Assembly (NCBI RefSeq): GCF_004564235.1
Contig: NZ_SOMN01000034.1
Coordinates: 1-62,036 of the forward strand
Source of the DNA: Cohnella luojiensis
Lineage (GTDB): Bacteria; Bacillota; Bacilli; Paenibacillales; Paenibacillaceae
Reading direction: 5' to 3'
Length of the DNA stretch: 62,036 bases
Shown in pieces: positions 26,224 to 34,984 of this stretch. The notes under the pieces are model-generated. The model ran no database searches. It was not told the origin of the DNA and worked only from the letters and a program-made list of their open reading frames with translations. Positions within the stretch are counted from its first letter, which is position 1, and every line of letters starts with the position of its first letter. Made by a program: the position numbers and the translations under genes.

Positions 26224-27774
26224 TCATGGTCGATTTTCGCCCGGTTCCGGATTCTGCGTTTGTTCCCGAACCTTATTTTTTTGACTGATCAGACGCGGAC
26301 GGGTACGCATCGCCCAGAGGGGAAAGCGAAAAAGGGTATCTTTTTGATCGGAAAGGTTGAAGGGAGCCATCGGCGACATATAGGGGACCCCAAAAGAACG
26401 TAAACTGCAAAGGTGTAAATAGATCGCAACCAAGCCGATGAATATCCCGTAAATGCCATACGCGGCGGCTGCCCCCATCAAACCGAAACGTAAAAATCGT
26501 ATCGGAATGGACATGGCTATGGCCGGGAACACAAAGTTGGAAATAGCGGTTATGGAAACGACGATGATCATAGCGGGAGTAACCAACCCGGCTTGGACGG
26601 CTGCCTCTCCAATAACGAGAGCTCCAACGATCGAAATGGCGGGCCCGATCATTCTCGGCATTCTAATCCCTGCTTCACGCAAAATCTCGAAGGTGAATTC
26701 CATGAACATAGCTTCTATAAAAGCAGGAAAAGGAACCCCCTCGCGCTGGGTTGCAAGATTAATCAACAGGGAGGTCGGCAGCATTTCCTGATGAAAGGTG
26801 GTAACGGCTATGTAAAATGAAGGCGCAAGCAATGAAAGCAAGAAAGCGACTACCCGCAGAGCACGCATAGCCCCAAAATCGGACCGATTGTAATAGTCTT
26901 CCGAAGCCTGAAAAAATTGCGTAAACACGACCGGAACCAACAGAACAATTGGGGTTCCATCCACGATAATGGCTACGCGCCCTTCCATCAGTCCTGCGGA
27001 TGCGACATCAGGACGTTCCGTATTGTACATCGTAGGAAAAGGAGTAAACGTTTCGTCTTGAATCATTTCCTCGATGTTGCCGGATTCCAGTATTCCATCG
27101 ATATTTATCCGATTCAGCCGCTCCCGTACTTCTTTCAAGACCTTATCATTTACGATCCCTTTGATATACATAATAGATACATCCGTTTGAGTGACCTGTC
27201 CTATTTGGATAGTTTCCATCCAAAGATGAGGATCCTTTATTCTTCGGCGGATTAATGAGGTATTGGTTCGCAAGGTTTCCGTGAAGCTTTCCCTTGGTCC
27301 CCGTACCACGGACTCAATCGATGTTTCCGAAACACCCCGATCTTCCCACCCTCTCGTGCTAGCTACGATGCCCCGATCAAGGCCATCAAGCAAGAAGACC
27401 GTATCGCCTGATAAAACGGATTTGAATAAAGAACTAAAATCGGTAATTTCCTTGATACTTCCTACGGTAACAGTCATATCTTCCATGAACCTCAGGATTT
27501 CCTGCGGAGTGTCCATACCTTTTCCAGGTTCTATTTCCCTAGCTCTGATCATGAAAGGTTCCATGAAATTATGGATGGTTTTCGTATCGACAAGACCATC
27601 GGTGTATATAATCGCTGCTTTTTTCGTTCCATTTTCGCCAATGCGCAACTCGCTAATAATCAAATCGGTACTATTCCCAAGCGTTTGTTTTACCTTTTCG
27701 ATGTTTTCGTGCAGATGGATTGCAATTGTCTCTTTTTGCGATTCATTTTTATTTTTTTTAATATAATCCATCAT
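26224..27774 (-). CDS. Spore germinant-receptor subunit A, GerAA family
   Basis: A protein of about 516 residues: large soluble N-terminal half, then several membrane helices from about residue 290 on. Family marks are FPTMYNTERPDVASAGLMEG followed by RVAIIVDGTPIVLLVPVVF, and MLPTSLLINLATQREGVPFP. The ATG at 27774 is preferred over the GTG at 27795 because AAAGGTGAT then sits at a normal distance. First gene of the operon gerA-gerC-small D-gerB. A sigma-G-like promoter lies just upstream. Confidence 0.95.
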   Translation of the reverse strand: MMDYIKKNKNESQKETIAIHLHENIEKVKQTLGNSTDLIISELRIGENGTKKAAIIYTDGLVDTKTIHNFMEPFMIRAREIEPGKGMDTPQEILRFMEDMTVTVGSIKEITDFSSLFKSVLSGDTVFLLDGLDRGIVASTRGWEDRGVSETSIESVVRGPRESFTETLRTNTSLIRRRIKDPHLWMETIQIGQVTQTDVSIMYIKGIVNDKVLKEVRERLNRINIDGILESGNIEEMIQDETFTPFPTMYNTERPDVASAGLMEGRVAIIVDGTPIVLLVPVVFTQFFQASEDYYNRSDFGAMRALRVVAFLLSLLAPSFYIAVTTFHQEMLPTSLLINLATQREGVPFPAFIEAMFMEFTFEILREAGIRMPRMIGPAISIVGALVIGEAAVQAGLVTPAMIIVVSITAISNFVFPAIAMSIPIRFLRFGLMGAAAAYGIYGIFIGLVAIYLHLCSLRSFGVPYMSPMAPFNLSDQKDTLFRFPLWAMRTRPRLISQKNKVREQTQNPEPGENRP

Positions 27775-27808
27775 CCAATCACCTTTTTTGTACACGGCAG
27801 ATTGGCTG

Positions 27809-27837
27809 TATTATAACCTGCTTTGGAAACTTTATAC
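27809..27837 (-). promoter_or_regulatory. Sigma-G-like promoter of the ger operon
   Basis: On the minus strand a -35-like GTATA (27833-27837) and a -10-like TATAATA (27809-27815) stand 17 bases apart. The forespore sigma-G consensus is GYATR with CATNMTA; only the first -10 base differs. Confidence 0.45.
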
Positions 27838-27896
27838 TTAATTGGACATTAAGCGTTGTATTCCGAAAACAAATACGCGTTGGATAAGCAATAAAT

Positions 27897-27920
27897 AAAA
27901 AAAAGCCGCGATTTACGCGA
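27897..27920 (-). terminator. Terminator after the HPP gene
   Basis: Minus-strand stem CGCG-TAAAT-CGCG followed by GCTTTTTTTTATTT. It is about 155 bases past the HPP stop. The stretch between holds no gene. Confidence 0.5.
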
Positions 27921-28075
27921 CAATTTTTTAACTTCACGCTTGACGACAGCTCTTTTACAAAATAATAGGCACAAAACCATCCTTCATAAATTGGGAAATG
28001 GGTAAGTGCCCGCTGTTGGCCTCGGTTCCAACCAGCTTAACTCCTGCTTGCTTTCATCATGTTGAATCCCTCCAA

Positions 28076-28600
28076 TCAGACCCAGAATGTCGGATACCTG
28101 CGTTTCTTGTCCAGATTGTTAATTACCAAAGCTACCAATACGATAAGCACGGATCCGATCAATACCGGCGCAATCAGAAAAGACCAGCCGCTGCCGCTTA
28201 GAATTACAACCAAGGGATCGGCTCCTGCAGGCGGATGCGTCGTTTTACTCAGCATCATTAAGCCAATCGCCAAACCAACGGCAACTGCCAATACCCAAAT
28301 GCTTTGACCAAAGAGATGAAAACACAGCAACCCAACTAAAGTCGAAATGAAATGCCCGCCGATAATATTGCGCGGCTGGGACAATGGCGCATCCCAGAGA
28401 CCGAAAGCCAAAACGCAGGTTGCGCCAAATGGTGCCATAATCCAAACATTTGTTGTTAGATCGGAAAGAAGAGCTAAAAGAGCTATGGCGGTAAATCCGC
28501 CAATCGCACCGATCAACGCATTCCTTGGAACGACTTTTAAAGGACTTCTGTCTTTGCTTCTCATCTTCAGCCAAAATCCCGCTTTGTGCGCTTTATTCAC
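28076..28600 (-). CDS. HPP-family membrane protein
   Basis: A membrane protein of about 174 residues with four hydrophobic segments and the family's name motif KTTHPPAGADPLVV. It starts with a basic leader, WLKMRSKDRSPLKVVPRNAL, before the first helix. Some cyanobacterial HPP proteins transport nitrite; whether this one does is open. GTG 28600 is favoured because AAGGTGG lies 7 bases before it. It is divergent from a GntR regulator, and both promoters carry the same TAACTAGT element, so the regulator likely controls it. Confidence 0.88.
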   Translation of the reverse strand: MNKAHKAGFWLKMRSKDRSPLKVVPRNALIGAIGGFTAIALLALLSDLTTNVWIMAPFGATCVLAFGLWDAPLSQPRNIIGGHFISTLVGLLCFHLFGQSIWVLAVAVGLAIGLMMLSKTTHPPAGADPLVVILSGSGWSFLIAPVLIGSVLIVLVALVINNLDKKRRYPTFWV

Positions 28601-28626
28601 TTCACTCACCACCTTATGAATATTAT

Positions 28627-28634
28627 ACTAGTTA
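28627..28634 (-). promoter_or_regulatory. TAACTAGT operator copy at the HPP promoter
   Basis: TAACTAGT on the minus strand lies just downstream of the HPP -10 box. An identical octamer sits downstream of the gntR -10 box on the other strand. Confidence 0.45.
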
Positions 28635-28638
28635 ACAA

Positions 28639-28667
28639 GTTATATAACTCTTTGAAATATTTGACAA
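28639..28667 (-). promoter_or_regulatory. Promoter of the HPP gene
   Basis: On the minus strand -35 TTGTCA (28662-28667), a 17-base spacer, and -10 TATAAC (28639-28644). Start codon about 40 bases downstream. Confidence 0.6.
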
Positions 28668-28689
28668 CGCCATTATTCTCAATTTAAAG

Positions 28690-28718
28690 TTGGATTATGT
28701 ATAGAATAACGTTATAAT
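28690..28718 (+). promoter_or_regulatory. Promoter of the gntR gene
   Basis: -35 TTGGAT (28690-28695), a 17-base spacer, and a perfect -10 TATAAT (28713-28718). Start codon 33 bases after the -10. Confidence 0.7.
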
Positions 28719-28719
28719 A

Positions 28720-28727
28720 TAACTAGT
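28720..28727 (+). promoter_or_regulatory. TAACTAGT operator copy at the gntR promoter
   Basis: TAACTAGT immediately downstream of the -10 box, where a bound repressor would block transcription. It mirrors the copy at 28627-28634. Confidence 0.45.
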
Positions 28728-28751
28728 CAACCATGAAATGAGGTATTTATT

Positions 28752-29741
28752 ATGAAAGAAAATCAATATTTCCTCCAAGTTGATCCCCAGTTAACTTTTA
28801 ACGTGAATACACAAATCAAAGAACAGCTTAAATGGCTAATCGGAATTGGACAAATGGAAGCCGGCGATATACTTCCCTCAGCGAGTCAATTAGCGGATGA
28901 GCTCGAGCTTAATCGGAATACAGTCAACTGGGTATACAGCCAACTGCGTGACGAGGGGCTTGTTACCATGCAGAAAGGACGCGGTACGCAAATTACCGGC
29001 GGGAGCGAGACCAAGCAGCTCTGCGAAGAACGGAAACCTATGCAGCAGCTTTTGAACAATACCATTCGCGAGGCCGCGGCCATGGGATTTGATTTGAAGT
29101 CTTTTTTTGTAGCCGGCCTTGCCTACTCCTTGCTGCATCCCCCCTATCCAGCCAGCAAGCTGCGAATTTTACTGGTGGAATGCAGAGGACATGATCATCC
29201 TTTTTATCGCCAGAGCATAGAACGAGCAACCAATGGGGAAGTAGAAACATTATTTCTGGATGACATTTCTGAAAATAAAGATGCCGCGAGAGAAGCTGTC
29301 CAGCGTTCCCATGTCATCGTAACGACATTGAATCATGCGGAGGAGGCCAAAGCGCTTTTTGCCCCCTTCGATAGTAAGGTTATTGTGATTGGGGCAACAA
29401 TTGAAGCCTCTCTGTTGCTTGAGATCGCCAAGCTGAAGCAAGGTACCCATGTCGCATTTGTTTGTCTGGGGAAAACGGGAGGTGAATGGATGGCCAACCG
29501 GATTCGGGAAGCCGGGATTAATCAGCTTCATTTTGAGATAATAGGAATGAATGAACGTGAGCGTCTGAATGAGGCAATCCAGCACTTGGACAAAATTTAT
29601 GCTTCTGCCGCCGTATTTCCGGAACTGAAGAAAATGCTTCCCGAAAAAACGGAGCTATTCCCTATGAAGCTGGAAAAAAGCAGTGAAAATTTATTGCTGG
29701 AACTCGCATTGCAAACTGCAGTTAAAAGTGGTAGATCATGA
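28752..29741 (+). CDS. GntR-family regulator with a Rossmann-like C-domain
   Basis: A 329-residue DNA-binding protein. Residues about 15-80 are a GntR winged helix: GDILPSASQLADELELNRNT and VNWVYSQLRDEGLVTMQKGRG. The C-terminal 200 residues alternate strands and helices (LRILLVECRGHDHPFYRQSI; SHVIVTTLNHAEEAKALFAP) and are neither an aminotransferase (MocR) nor a UTRA or FCD domain; ligand unknown. ATG 28752 is preceded by GAGG. It faces the HPP gene across a shared promoter region with duplicate TAACTAGT sites and probably regulates both. A strong bidirectional terminator follows. Confidence 0.88.
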   Translation: MKENQYFLQVDPQLTFNVNTQIKEQLKWLIGIGQMEAGDILPSASQLADELELNRNTVNWVYSQLRDEGLVTMQKGRGTQITGGSETKQLCEERKPMQQLLNNTIREAAAMGFDLKSFFVAGLAYSLLHPPYPASKLRILLVECRGHDHPFYRQSIERATNGEVETLFLDDISENKDAAREAVQRSHVIVTTLNHAEEAKALFAPFDSKVIVIGATIEASLLLEIAKLKQGTHVAFVCLGKTGGEWMANRIREAGINQLHFEIIGMNERERLNEAIQHLDKIYASAAVFPELKKMLPEKTELFPMKLEKSSENLLLELALQTAVKSGRS

Positions 29742-29779
29742 CTCCGCATTCCCGGCATATCGCTGCCTAGCATACTGAA

Positions 29780-29828
29780 GAAAAAACCTCCAAACGCGGC
29801 TCATTGGCCGACATTCGGAGGTTTTTTC
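29780..29828. terminator. Bidirectional terminator
   Basis: A stem AAAAAACCTCC.../...GGAGGTTTTTT with T runs on both strands, between the convergent gntR gene and the MBL gene. Confidence 0.85.
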
Positions 29829-29856
29829 GGCGTCATCACCACGTATGTGCGGCTAG

Positions 29857-30696
29857 CTACTGATATCTTCCTTGATCGGGTAAGGCAATCTGGTCGAATT
29901 GTGAAACCAGACGACGGAGGCTCGACGATAATAGCTCCCCCTCCATAGCAAGACCATGTCCGGTCACGGCAATCCGGGGATTTAATGCCTCTAGCTTCGC
30001 AACGGATTCTCTCGCCGCGGTCCAATCCGTCGTGAAATACTTCGGCGGTCCGCTGATCTCGAGTTCCTGCATGAATACTTTATAGATAGATTCTTGTTTT
30101 ACTGTGACAAAAGCATCCCCCGCGATCAAAGCCCGCGTACTATCTTGGAATAAGGAAACATGACCCCGGGTATGGCCTTCCGTGTGGATCCATCTCCAAT
30201 CCGGCAAATAGGGAATAGATCCATCCGAAGGCAACGATTCCAAGTGACTTCCGATATCGATAGCCTCGTTAGGAAACCACGGGGACATTCTTGCTACGAT
30301 TCCTCCCACGGAGGGATCTGCAGGCAAATAAGCTTCTTTTCCTGTCAAGTACGGAAATTCGGCCTCGTGAGCGTACACTGGAACTTTCCAATAGCGAATC
30401 AGTTCGATAATCGAACCGACGTGATCGAAATGGCCATGCGTCAGCACGATGGCTTTAGGAGAGTTTTTCTGTCCGAATCGTCTTTCCGCTGCATTAATAA
30501 TGCTTTCAGCGGAACCTGGCATTCCGGCATCGACTAATACCCAATTCTCTTCTCCGGGAACGCCTACAAAATAAACATTTACGATTTGAACCGTTAGGCT
30601 TTGTATATTCGGCAACACTTCATGAGCAACACCGCTCTTAAGAGAAGTTACAGGAAGAAAGTGGTAATCGGATCCGTAAGACATTTCTGTTTCCAT
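29857..30696 (-). CDS. MBL-fold metallo-hydrolase
   Basis: A cytosolic metallo-beta-lactamase-fold protein of about 279 residues. The metal-binding motif HxHxDH is LTHGHFDHVGS near residue 80; GHTRGH and LIAGDAF supply further ligands. The frame is open upstream to 30801, but the ATG at 30696 (METEMSYGSDYHF) is chosen, with GAGGA about 10 bases before it; the longer N-terminus is charged and atypical. The subfamily could be a lactonase, glyoxalase-like or quorum-quenching enzyme. It is divergent from the SDR genes. Confidence 0.85.
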   Translation of the reverse strand: METEMSYGSDYHFLPVTSLKSGVAHEVLPNIQSLTVQIVNVYFVGVPGEENWVLVDAGMPGSAESIINAAERRFGQKNSPKAIVLTHGHFDHVGSIIELIRYWKVPVYAHEAEFPYLTGKEAYLPADPSVGGIVARMSPWFPNEAIDIGSHLESLPSDGSIPYLPDWRWIHTEGHTRGHVSLFQDSTRALIAGDAFVTVKQESIYKVFMQELEISGPPKYFTTDWTAARESVAKLEALNPRIAVTGHGLAMEGELLSSSLRRLVSQFDQIALPDQGRYQ

Positions 30697-30905
30697 ATCG
30701 GAATCATCCTCGTCTTTCTTATTTAGCCATAAGCTTCCCTTCTCAACAGAAATAATCCCACCGCTTTGATTCGGTAAAGCGATGATTTTGAAAAAAAACA
30801 AACAAAATCTTAAGTTTATAGCATCGCCCCCTGCCAGTCCGGATTACTATGATTAGATTGCAAAGCAATATGCCTTCACTAAGTGTCGGCCTTCGGAGGG
30901 GATCT

Positions 30906-31685
30906 ATGAAACTGAAAGAGAAGGTAGTGTTCATTACCGAAGCGGACACCGGCTCCGGGACTGCGTTCTTGCACCGGCTTGCCCTGGAGGGAGCGCACTT
31001 CATATTGAACAGCGCTTCCGGCGGCTCAGAGATCGCAGAAAACCTCGACCGTGTGCGGCGTGGAGGCTCGAACGTATTCGTCGCTAACGCCGACCTGTCC
31101 CGAAGCATAGAGGTAAACGACCTATTCCGCGAAGCGGAACAGGCAGTCGGCACCGTCGATGTGCTTATCCATAATGCTGATCTGGTGAAGCCGGCGCTTG
31201 TGGAAACGTGCGACGAAGAGACGTTCCTTGCGGTCATGAATGCCAATGCGAAATCGGCGTTCATCTGTACGCAGGCGGCGGGCCGGCAAATGAGAGCTAA
31301 GCAATCCGGCAAAATCATTTACGTAACCTCCATCCATGCGGAGAAGCCGACAGGTTCATCATTTGCCTACAGCGCTTCCAAAGGCGCAGTCAAGATGCTT
31401 GCCCGCGAGGCTGCGCTCATTCTTGGCCGCAGCGGCGTTAATGTGAATACGATCGAGCTGGGACCGCTTGAAGAGGATGCTCCCCCTTTCCCAAGTCGCT
31501 TAACCACGATTTATGACGATTACCGGTACAAAGTACCGGATGCGGTGCTAGGTACCTACGGGGATCTCGCCGAACTCGCGCTCTATCTCGCCTCGGATGG
31601 CGCGCGTTATGTGAACGGCGCCGATATCCGGCTCGACGGCGGATTCCTGATGCACTACAGCGATCGAAAAATGAAGAAAGTCTAA
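30906..31685 (+). CDS. SDR-family oxidoreductase
   Basis: A classical short-chain dehydrogenase of 259 residues. The NAD(P) site is VVFITEADTGSGTAFLHRLA, a slightly unusual form of TGxxxGxG, with TEA where TGA is expected. The catalytic motif is YSASKGAVKMLAREA, and DGGFLM ends the family core. ATG 30906 is chosen since CGGAGGGG stands 6 bases before it; the frame is open from 30849. It opens the plus-strand operon SDR-SDR-dehydratase. A role in uronate metabolism (KduD- or UxuB-like reduction) is inferred from neighbours. Confidence 0.88.
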   Translation: MKLKEKVVFITEADTGSGTAFLHRLALEGAHFILNSASGGSEIAENLDRVRRGGSNVFVANADLSRSIEVNDLFREAEQAVGTVDVLIHNADLVKPALVETCDEETFLAVMNANAKSAFICTQAAGRQMRAKQSGKIIYVTSIHAEKPTGSSFAYSASKGAVKMLAREAALILGRSGVNVNTIELGPLEEDAPPFPSRLTTIYDDYRYKVPDAVLGTYGDLAELALYLASDGARYVNGADIRLDGGFLMHYSDRKMKKV

Positions 31686-31699
31686 ACGGAGGCGGATCC

Positions 31700-32443
31700 A
31701 TGACGATATCCGGAAAAAATGCGATCGTCACCGGCGCAGGCACCGGCATCGGCCGGGGTGTCGCGCTCGAATTGGCAAAACGCGGCGCTTCGGTCGCCGT
31801 GCATTACAACAGCAGCGAAGCCGGCGCCTTTCAAACGAAGCGTCTGATCGACGAGGCCGGCGGCTCATGTATCACCGTGAAGGCGAATGTGGCTTCGAAG
31901 GAAGAGATCGACCGAATGGTCGAGACGGTGGCGGACCGGTTCGGCCGCATCGATATCCTGGTCAGCAATGCCGCCCTGCAGCTCAATCTCGATCTGTTCG
32001 GACATGACGACGATACATATGACCGCACGATGAACACGAATGTGAAAGGCTACTGGCAGACCATTCAGGCCGTTGTCCCTCATATGAAATCCAGAAATCA
32101 CGGCCGGATCATCCTCGTCTCGTCCGTCCATTCCAAGCGGCCGACCGATTTCGATCCGATCTATGCGATGTCCAAAGGAGCCATCCGGATGTTGGGCCGC
32201 GAAAGCGCGATCGAGCTCGCCGGATACGGCATTACGGTGAACATGATCGAGCCGGGTGCGATCGATGTCGGCAAGTTCAGGACGGGCTCCGCGCAATCGC
32301 CCGAATTGTTTAAGAAGTTTCCGGGAGGCCGGGTCGGCCTGCCTTCGGACGTAGCCGAGCTTGTCTGCTACATTGCCGGCGACGCCACCTCGTTCATGAC
32401 GGGCACTGCCATCCGGCTGGACGGCGCGAGCATGCTATTGTAA
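31700..32443 (+). CDS. SDR-family oxidoreductase
   Basis: A 247-residue classical SDR. The cofactor motif is AIVTGAGTGIGRGVALELAK, the active site is YAMSKGAIRMLGRESAIELA and the C-terminal mark is TGTAIRLDGASM. It follows the first SDR by 14 bases with GGAGG before the ATG, and both keep a VSS/TSIHAEK-like loop (here VSSVHSKRPTDF), so they may be duplicates or subunits. Likely a sugar-acid or 3-oxo-acid reductase; the substrate is inferred from the uronate-type context. Confidence 0.9.
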   Translation: MTISGKNAIVTGAGTGIGRGVALELAKRGASVAVHYNSSEAGAFQTKRLIDEAGGSCITVKANVASKEEIDRMVETVADRFGRIDILVSNAALQLNLDLFGHDDDTYDRTMNTNVKGYWQTIQAVVPHMKSRNHGRIILVSSVHSKRPTDFDPIYAMSKGAIRMLGRESAIELAGYGITVNMIEPGAIDVGKFRTGSAQSPELFKKFPGGRVGLPSDVAELVCYIAGDATSFMTGTAIRLDGASMLL

Positions 32444-32481
32444 CCGCGATACCTAAATCCCCAATAAAGGAGTCGTCTATT

Positions 32482-33870
32482 GTGTCCAACAAAGAGACGT
32501 ATGAGCAAACGCTGGGCCATGTCGCCGCACACTCCAGTCCATCCGACCTCCGCATTACCGACATCCGATTCACCGACATTATCGGTGCGCCGTTCCACAG
32601 CTCCCTGATCAAGATTTACACGAACCAGGGATTGGTCGGCTTCGGTGAAGTTCGTGACGGTGCAGAAAAAGTATACGCCCAAATGCTGAAAAGTCGGCTG
32701 CTCGGCGAGAACCCTTGCAACATCGACAAGCTATTCAGGCGGATTAAGCAGTTCGGCGGACATGCGCGTCAAGGCGGCGGCGTAAGCGGCATCGAGATCG
32801 CCCTCTGGGACCTTGCCGGCAAAGCGTACGGCGTACCGGTCTACCAGATGCTGGGCGGCAAGTTCCGCGACAGGATCAGGATGTACTGCGATACCGAGGT
32901 GGCCGGCAAGGATTCGGGAAAAGCGATGGGCGAAGCGCTGAAGAAACGGATGGAAATGGGTTTCACATTCCTAAAGATGGATCTAGGCATTGGACAGATC
33001 ATCCATCTACCGGATACTCTGAGCGCGCCGATCGGCTTCCTGGAGGAAATGCGGGAGCGGTCGAAAAACCGCTATAACCAGAACTTCAACGACATGACGG
33101 ACGATCAAATCCGGGAAATAACGAACCGCCATTATGATATAAACAACATTCCCCACCCTTTCACCGGCATTCATGTGACGGAGAAAGGCCTGGACATGCT
33201 GGAGCAGTACGTGGCCGATGTACGTTCAATTATCGGCTACCAGGTGCCGCTCGCTATCGACCACTTCGGCCACATTGGGATCGAGGACTGCATCAAGCTT
33301 GGCCGCCGCGTCGACAAATACAACCTGGCCTGGATGGAAGACATGATTCCATGGCATTACACCGACCAGTATGCGAGACTTGCGAGAGCGGTCACCACGC
33401 CGATCTGTACGGGAGAAGACATTTACTTGAAGGAAAATTTCAAGCCTCTTCTGGAAACCGGCGGCGTATCCGTCATCCATCCGGACGTGCTTACCGCGGG
33501 CGGCATTCTCGAGACGAAGAAAATCGGCGACATGGCCCAGGATTACGGCGTCGCGATGGCCATCCATATGGCGGAGAGCCCCATCGCCTGTCTGGCCGCG
33601 GCCCACGTTGCGGCAGCCACGGAGAATTTCATGGCGCTCGAATATCATTCGGTCGAGGTTGCGTGGTGGGACGATATCATCATCAGCAGCAAGCTGCCGA
33701 AGAAGCTCGTCCATAATGGCTTCCTGACGATCACGGACGCGCCGGGACTCGGTATCGACGACCTGAACGACGAAGTGCTTGCCGAGCATCTGCATCCGGA
33801 TATTCCCGGCATATGGCTGCCGACCGATGAGTGGAATCGGTTTTACGGCAACGACCGCTTGTGGAGCTGA
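32482..33870 (+). CDS. Enolase-superfamily sugar-acid dehydratase
   Basis: A mandelate racemase/muconate-lactonising-type protein of 462 residues. The N-terminal capping domain holds TNQGLVGFGEVRDGAEKVYA; the barrel holds IEIALWDLAGKAYGVPVYQM and the metal-ligand segments VPLAIDHFGHIG, LAWMEDMIPWHY and PICTGEDIY. An insert of about 60 residues (NRYNQNFNDMTDDQIREITN region) exceeds the usual 380-400 length. Such enzymes dehydrate aldonic or uronic acids to 2-keto-3-deoxy acids. The start is GTG with AAAGGAG upstream. Last gene of the SDR-SDR operon, convergent with uxuA. Confidence 0.88.
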   Translation: MSNKETYEQTLGHVAAHSSPSDLRITDIRFTDIIGAPFHSSLIKIYTNQGLVGFGEVRDGAEKVYAQMLKSRLLGENPCNIDKLFRRIKQFGGHARQGGGVSGIEIALWDLAGKAYGVPVYQMLGGKFRDRIRMYCDTEVAGKDSGKAMGEALKKRMEMGFTFLKMDLGIGQIIHLPDTLSAPIGFLEEMRERSKNRYNQNFNDMTDDQIREITNRHYDINNIPHPFTGIHVTEKGLDMLEQYVADVRSIIGYQVPLAIDHFGHIGIEDCIKLGRRVDKYNLAWMEDMIPWHYTDQYARLARAVTTPICTGEDIYLKENFKPLLETGGVSVIHPDVLTAGGILETKKIGDMAQDYGVAMAIHMAESPIACLAAAHVAAATENFMALEYHSVEVAWWDDIIISSKLPKKLVHNGFLTITDAPGLGIDDLNDEVLAEHLHPDIPGIWLPTDEWNRFYGNDRLWS

Positions 33871-33879
33871 GATATAAAA

Positions 33880-33917
33880 CAAACGCCTGTTTCCCGAAGC
33901 CGGGAAACAGGCGTTTG
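33880..33917. terminator. Bidirectional terminator
   Basis: A perfect 16-bp stem, arms 33880-33895 and 33902-33917, with T runs on both sides, between the convergent dehydratase and uxuA genes. Confidence 0.85.
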
Positions 33918-33932
33918 TTTTACGTGGGCTTG

Positions 33933-34937
33933 TTATGCGGTTTCTCTGCCAATTGATAGCAACTGCTGCGACTGCACCGTTCGTGACGCAGCCTCCATCA
34001 GTCCCTTGATATATCCTACGCCGAACAGGCGTCCCAGAAGCTCATAACCCGGATTCTCGTTGTCCTCCCCATCCATCGTCGGTACGTGGTCGGGCCTTGC
34101 CGGCCCGCTGAATCCTTCCTCGTAATACGTGATCATTGCTGCCAGCATGTCGGTCTTCCCGTCATCATGGAACGTCTCTTCGAATTTCTCCGCCGTGCCC
34201 CGTACATCCCTGAAATGGACAAAGAACATTTTGTCCTGCCGCGCGAAATGACGGATCACCGACGGAATGTCATCCCCGGCCGTTGCCAGCGTACCTTGGC
34301 ACATCGTAATGCCGCTGTACGAGCTCGGAACGAGGTCGATGGCGCGCTGCAGCGCATCAGCGCTGCGCAGAATCCGCGAGACGCCGCGGATCGGCGTCAT
34401 CGGGGGATCGTCAGGGTGAAGCGCCAGTTTCACCCTCGCCTCCTCCGCGACCGGAACGATCCGTTCCAGAAAATAATGCAGGTTCTCCCACAGCTGATCT
34501 TCCGTCACGATCCCAGCCGACGTGAACGGCGCGTTCGCCATCAGGCTGTGATCGTAGCTCGATACAATCGCACCGCCCCGGGTCATTGTTGTCGTCGACG
34601 TGCGGAACCAGTTGAACTGGGCCATGAAGTTGTAGCATAGGACTGGAATTCCGGCAGCGCCCATATTGGTAATGAATTGCTGGAAGATATCGATCTCTTC
34701 ATCGCGGCCGGGAGTGCCCAGCTTGATATTGTTGCTCGTCGGCATCGATTCGATGACGGCTAGGTTCAGTCCGTAATCGGCATATCTTTGTTTCATTCGG
34801 ATGAGCGGCATCAAGTCCCAGGGCTTCTCGCTCTTCTCCTCCCACGGCAGCCCGCCGACCGCGTAGTCCAGCCCCATCTGCCTGGTTAGCCGCCACAGCC
34901 GGTTCGGCTGCGACGTCAGAAACTCCGCAAGTTGCAT
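33933..34937 (-). CDS. uxuA: Mannonate dehydratase UxuA-like
   Basis: A TIM-barrel protein of 334 residues in the xylose-isomerase-like fold. Family marks are VKLALHPDDPP, SGITMCQGTLATAGDDIP, KMFFVHFRDVRGTAEKFEE and the active-site stretch FHDDGKTDM with RPDHVPTMDGE. UxuA removes water from D-mannonate to give 2-keto-3-deoxygluconate in glucuronate breakdown. GAAAGGACTG precedes the ATG. It is the last gene of a minus-strand operon, behind a CUT1 importer, which implies uptake of a uronate or its oligomers. Confidence 0.93.
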   Translation of the reverse strand: MQLAEFLTSQPNRLWRLTRQMGLDYAVGGLPWEEKSEKPWDLMPLIRMKQRYADYGLNLAVIESMPTSNNIKLGTPGRDEEIDIFQQFITNMGAAGIPVLCYNFMAQFNWFRTSTTTMTRGGAIVSSYDHSLMANAPFTSAGIVTEDQLWENLHYFLERIVPVAEEARVKLALHPDDPPMTPIRGVSRILRSADALQRAIDLVPSSYSGITMCQGTLATAGDDIPSVIRHFARQDKMFFVHFRDVRGTAEKFEETFHDDGKTDMLAAMITYYEEGFSGPARPDHVPTMDGEDNENPGYELLGRLFGVGYIKGLMEAASRTVQSQQLLSIGRETA

Positions 34938-34984
34938 ATCGGAATCAGTCCTTTCATGCGTTAGATAAATACAGTCAGCTCAAG

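Noticed and set aside
33226..33882. 218-codon minus-strand frame across the enolase-type gene
   Set aside because: Antisense to a recognised dehydratase and without any domain.
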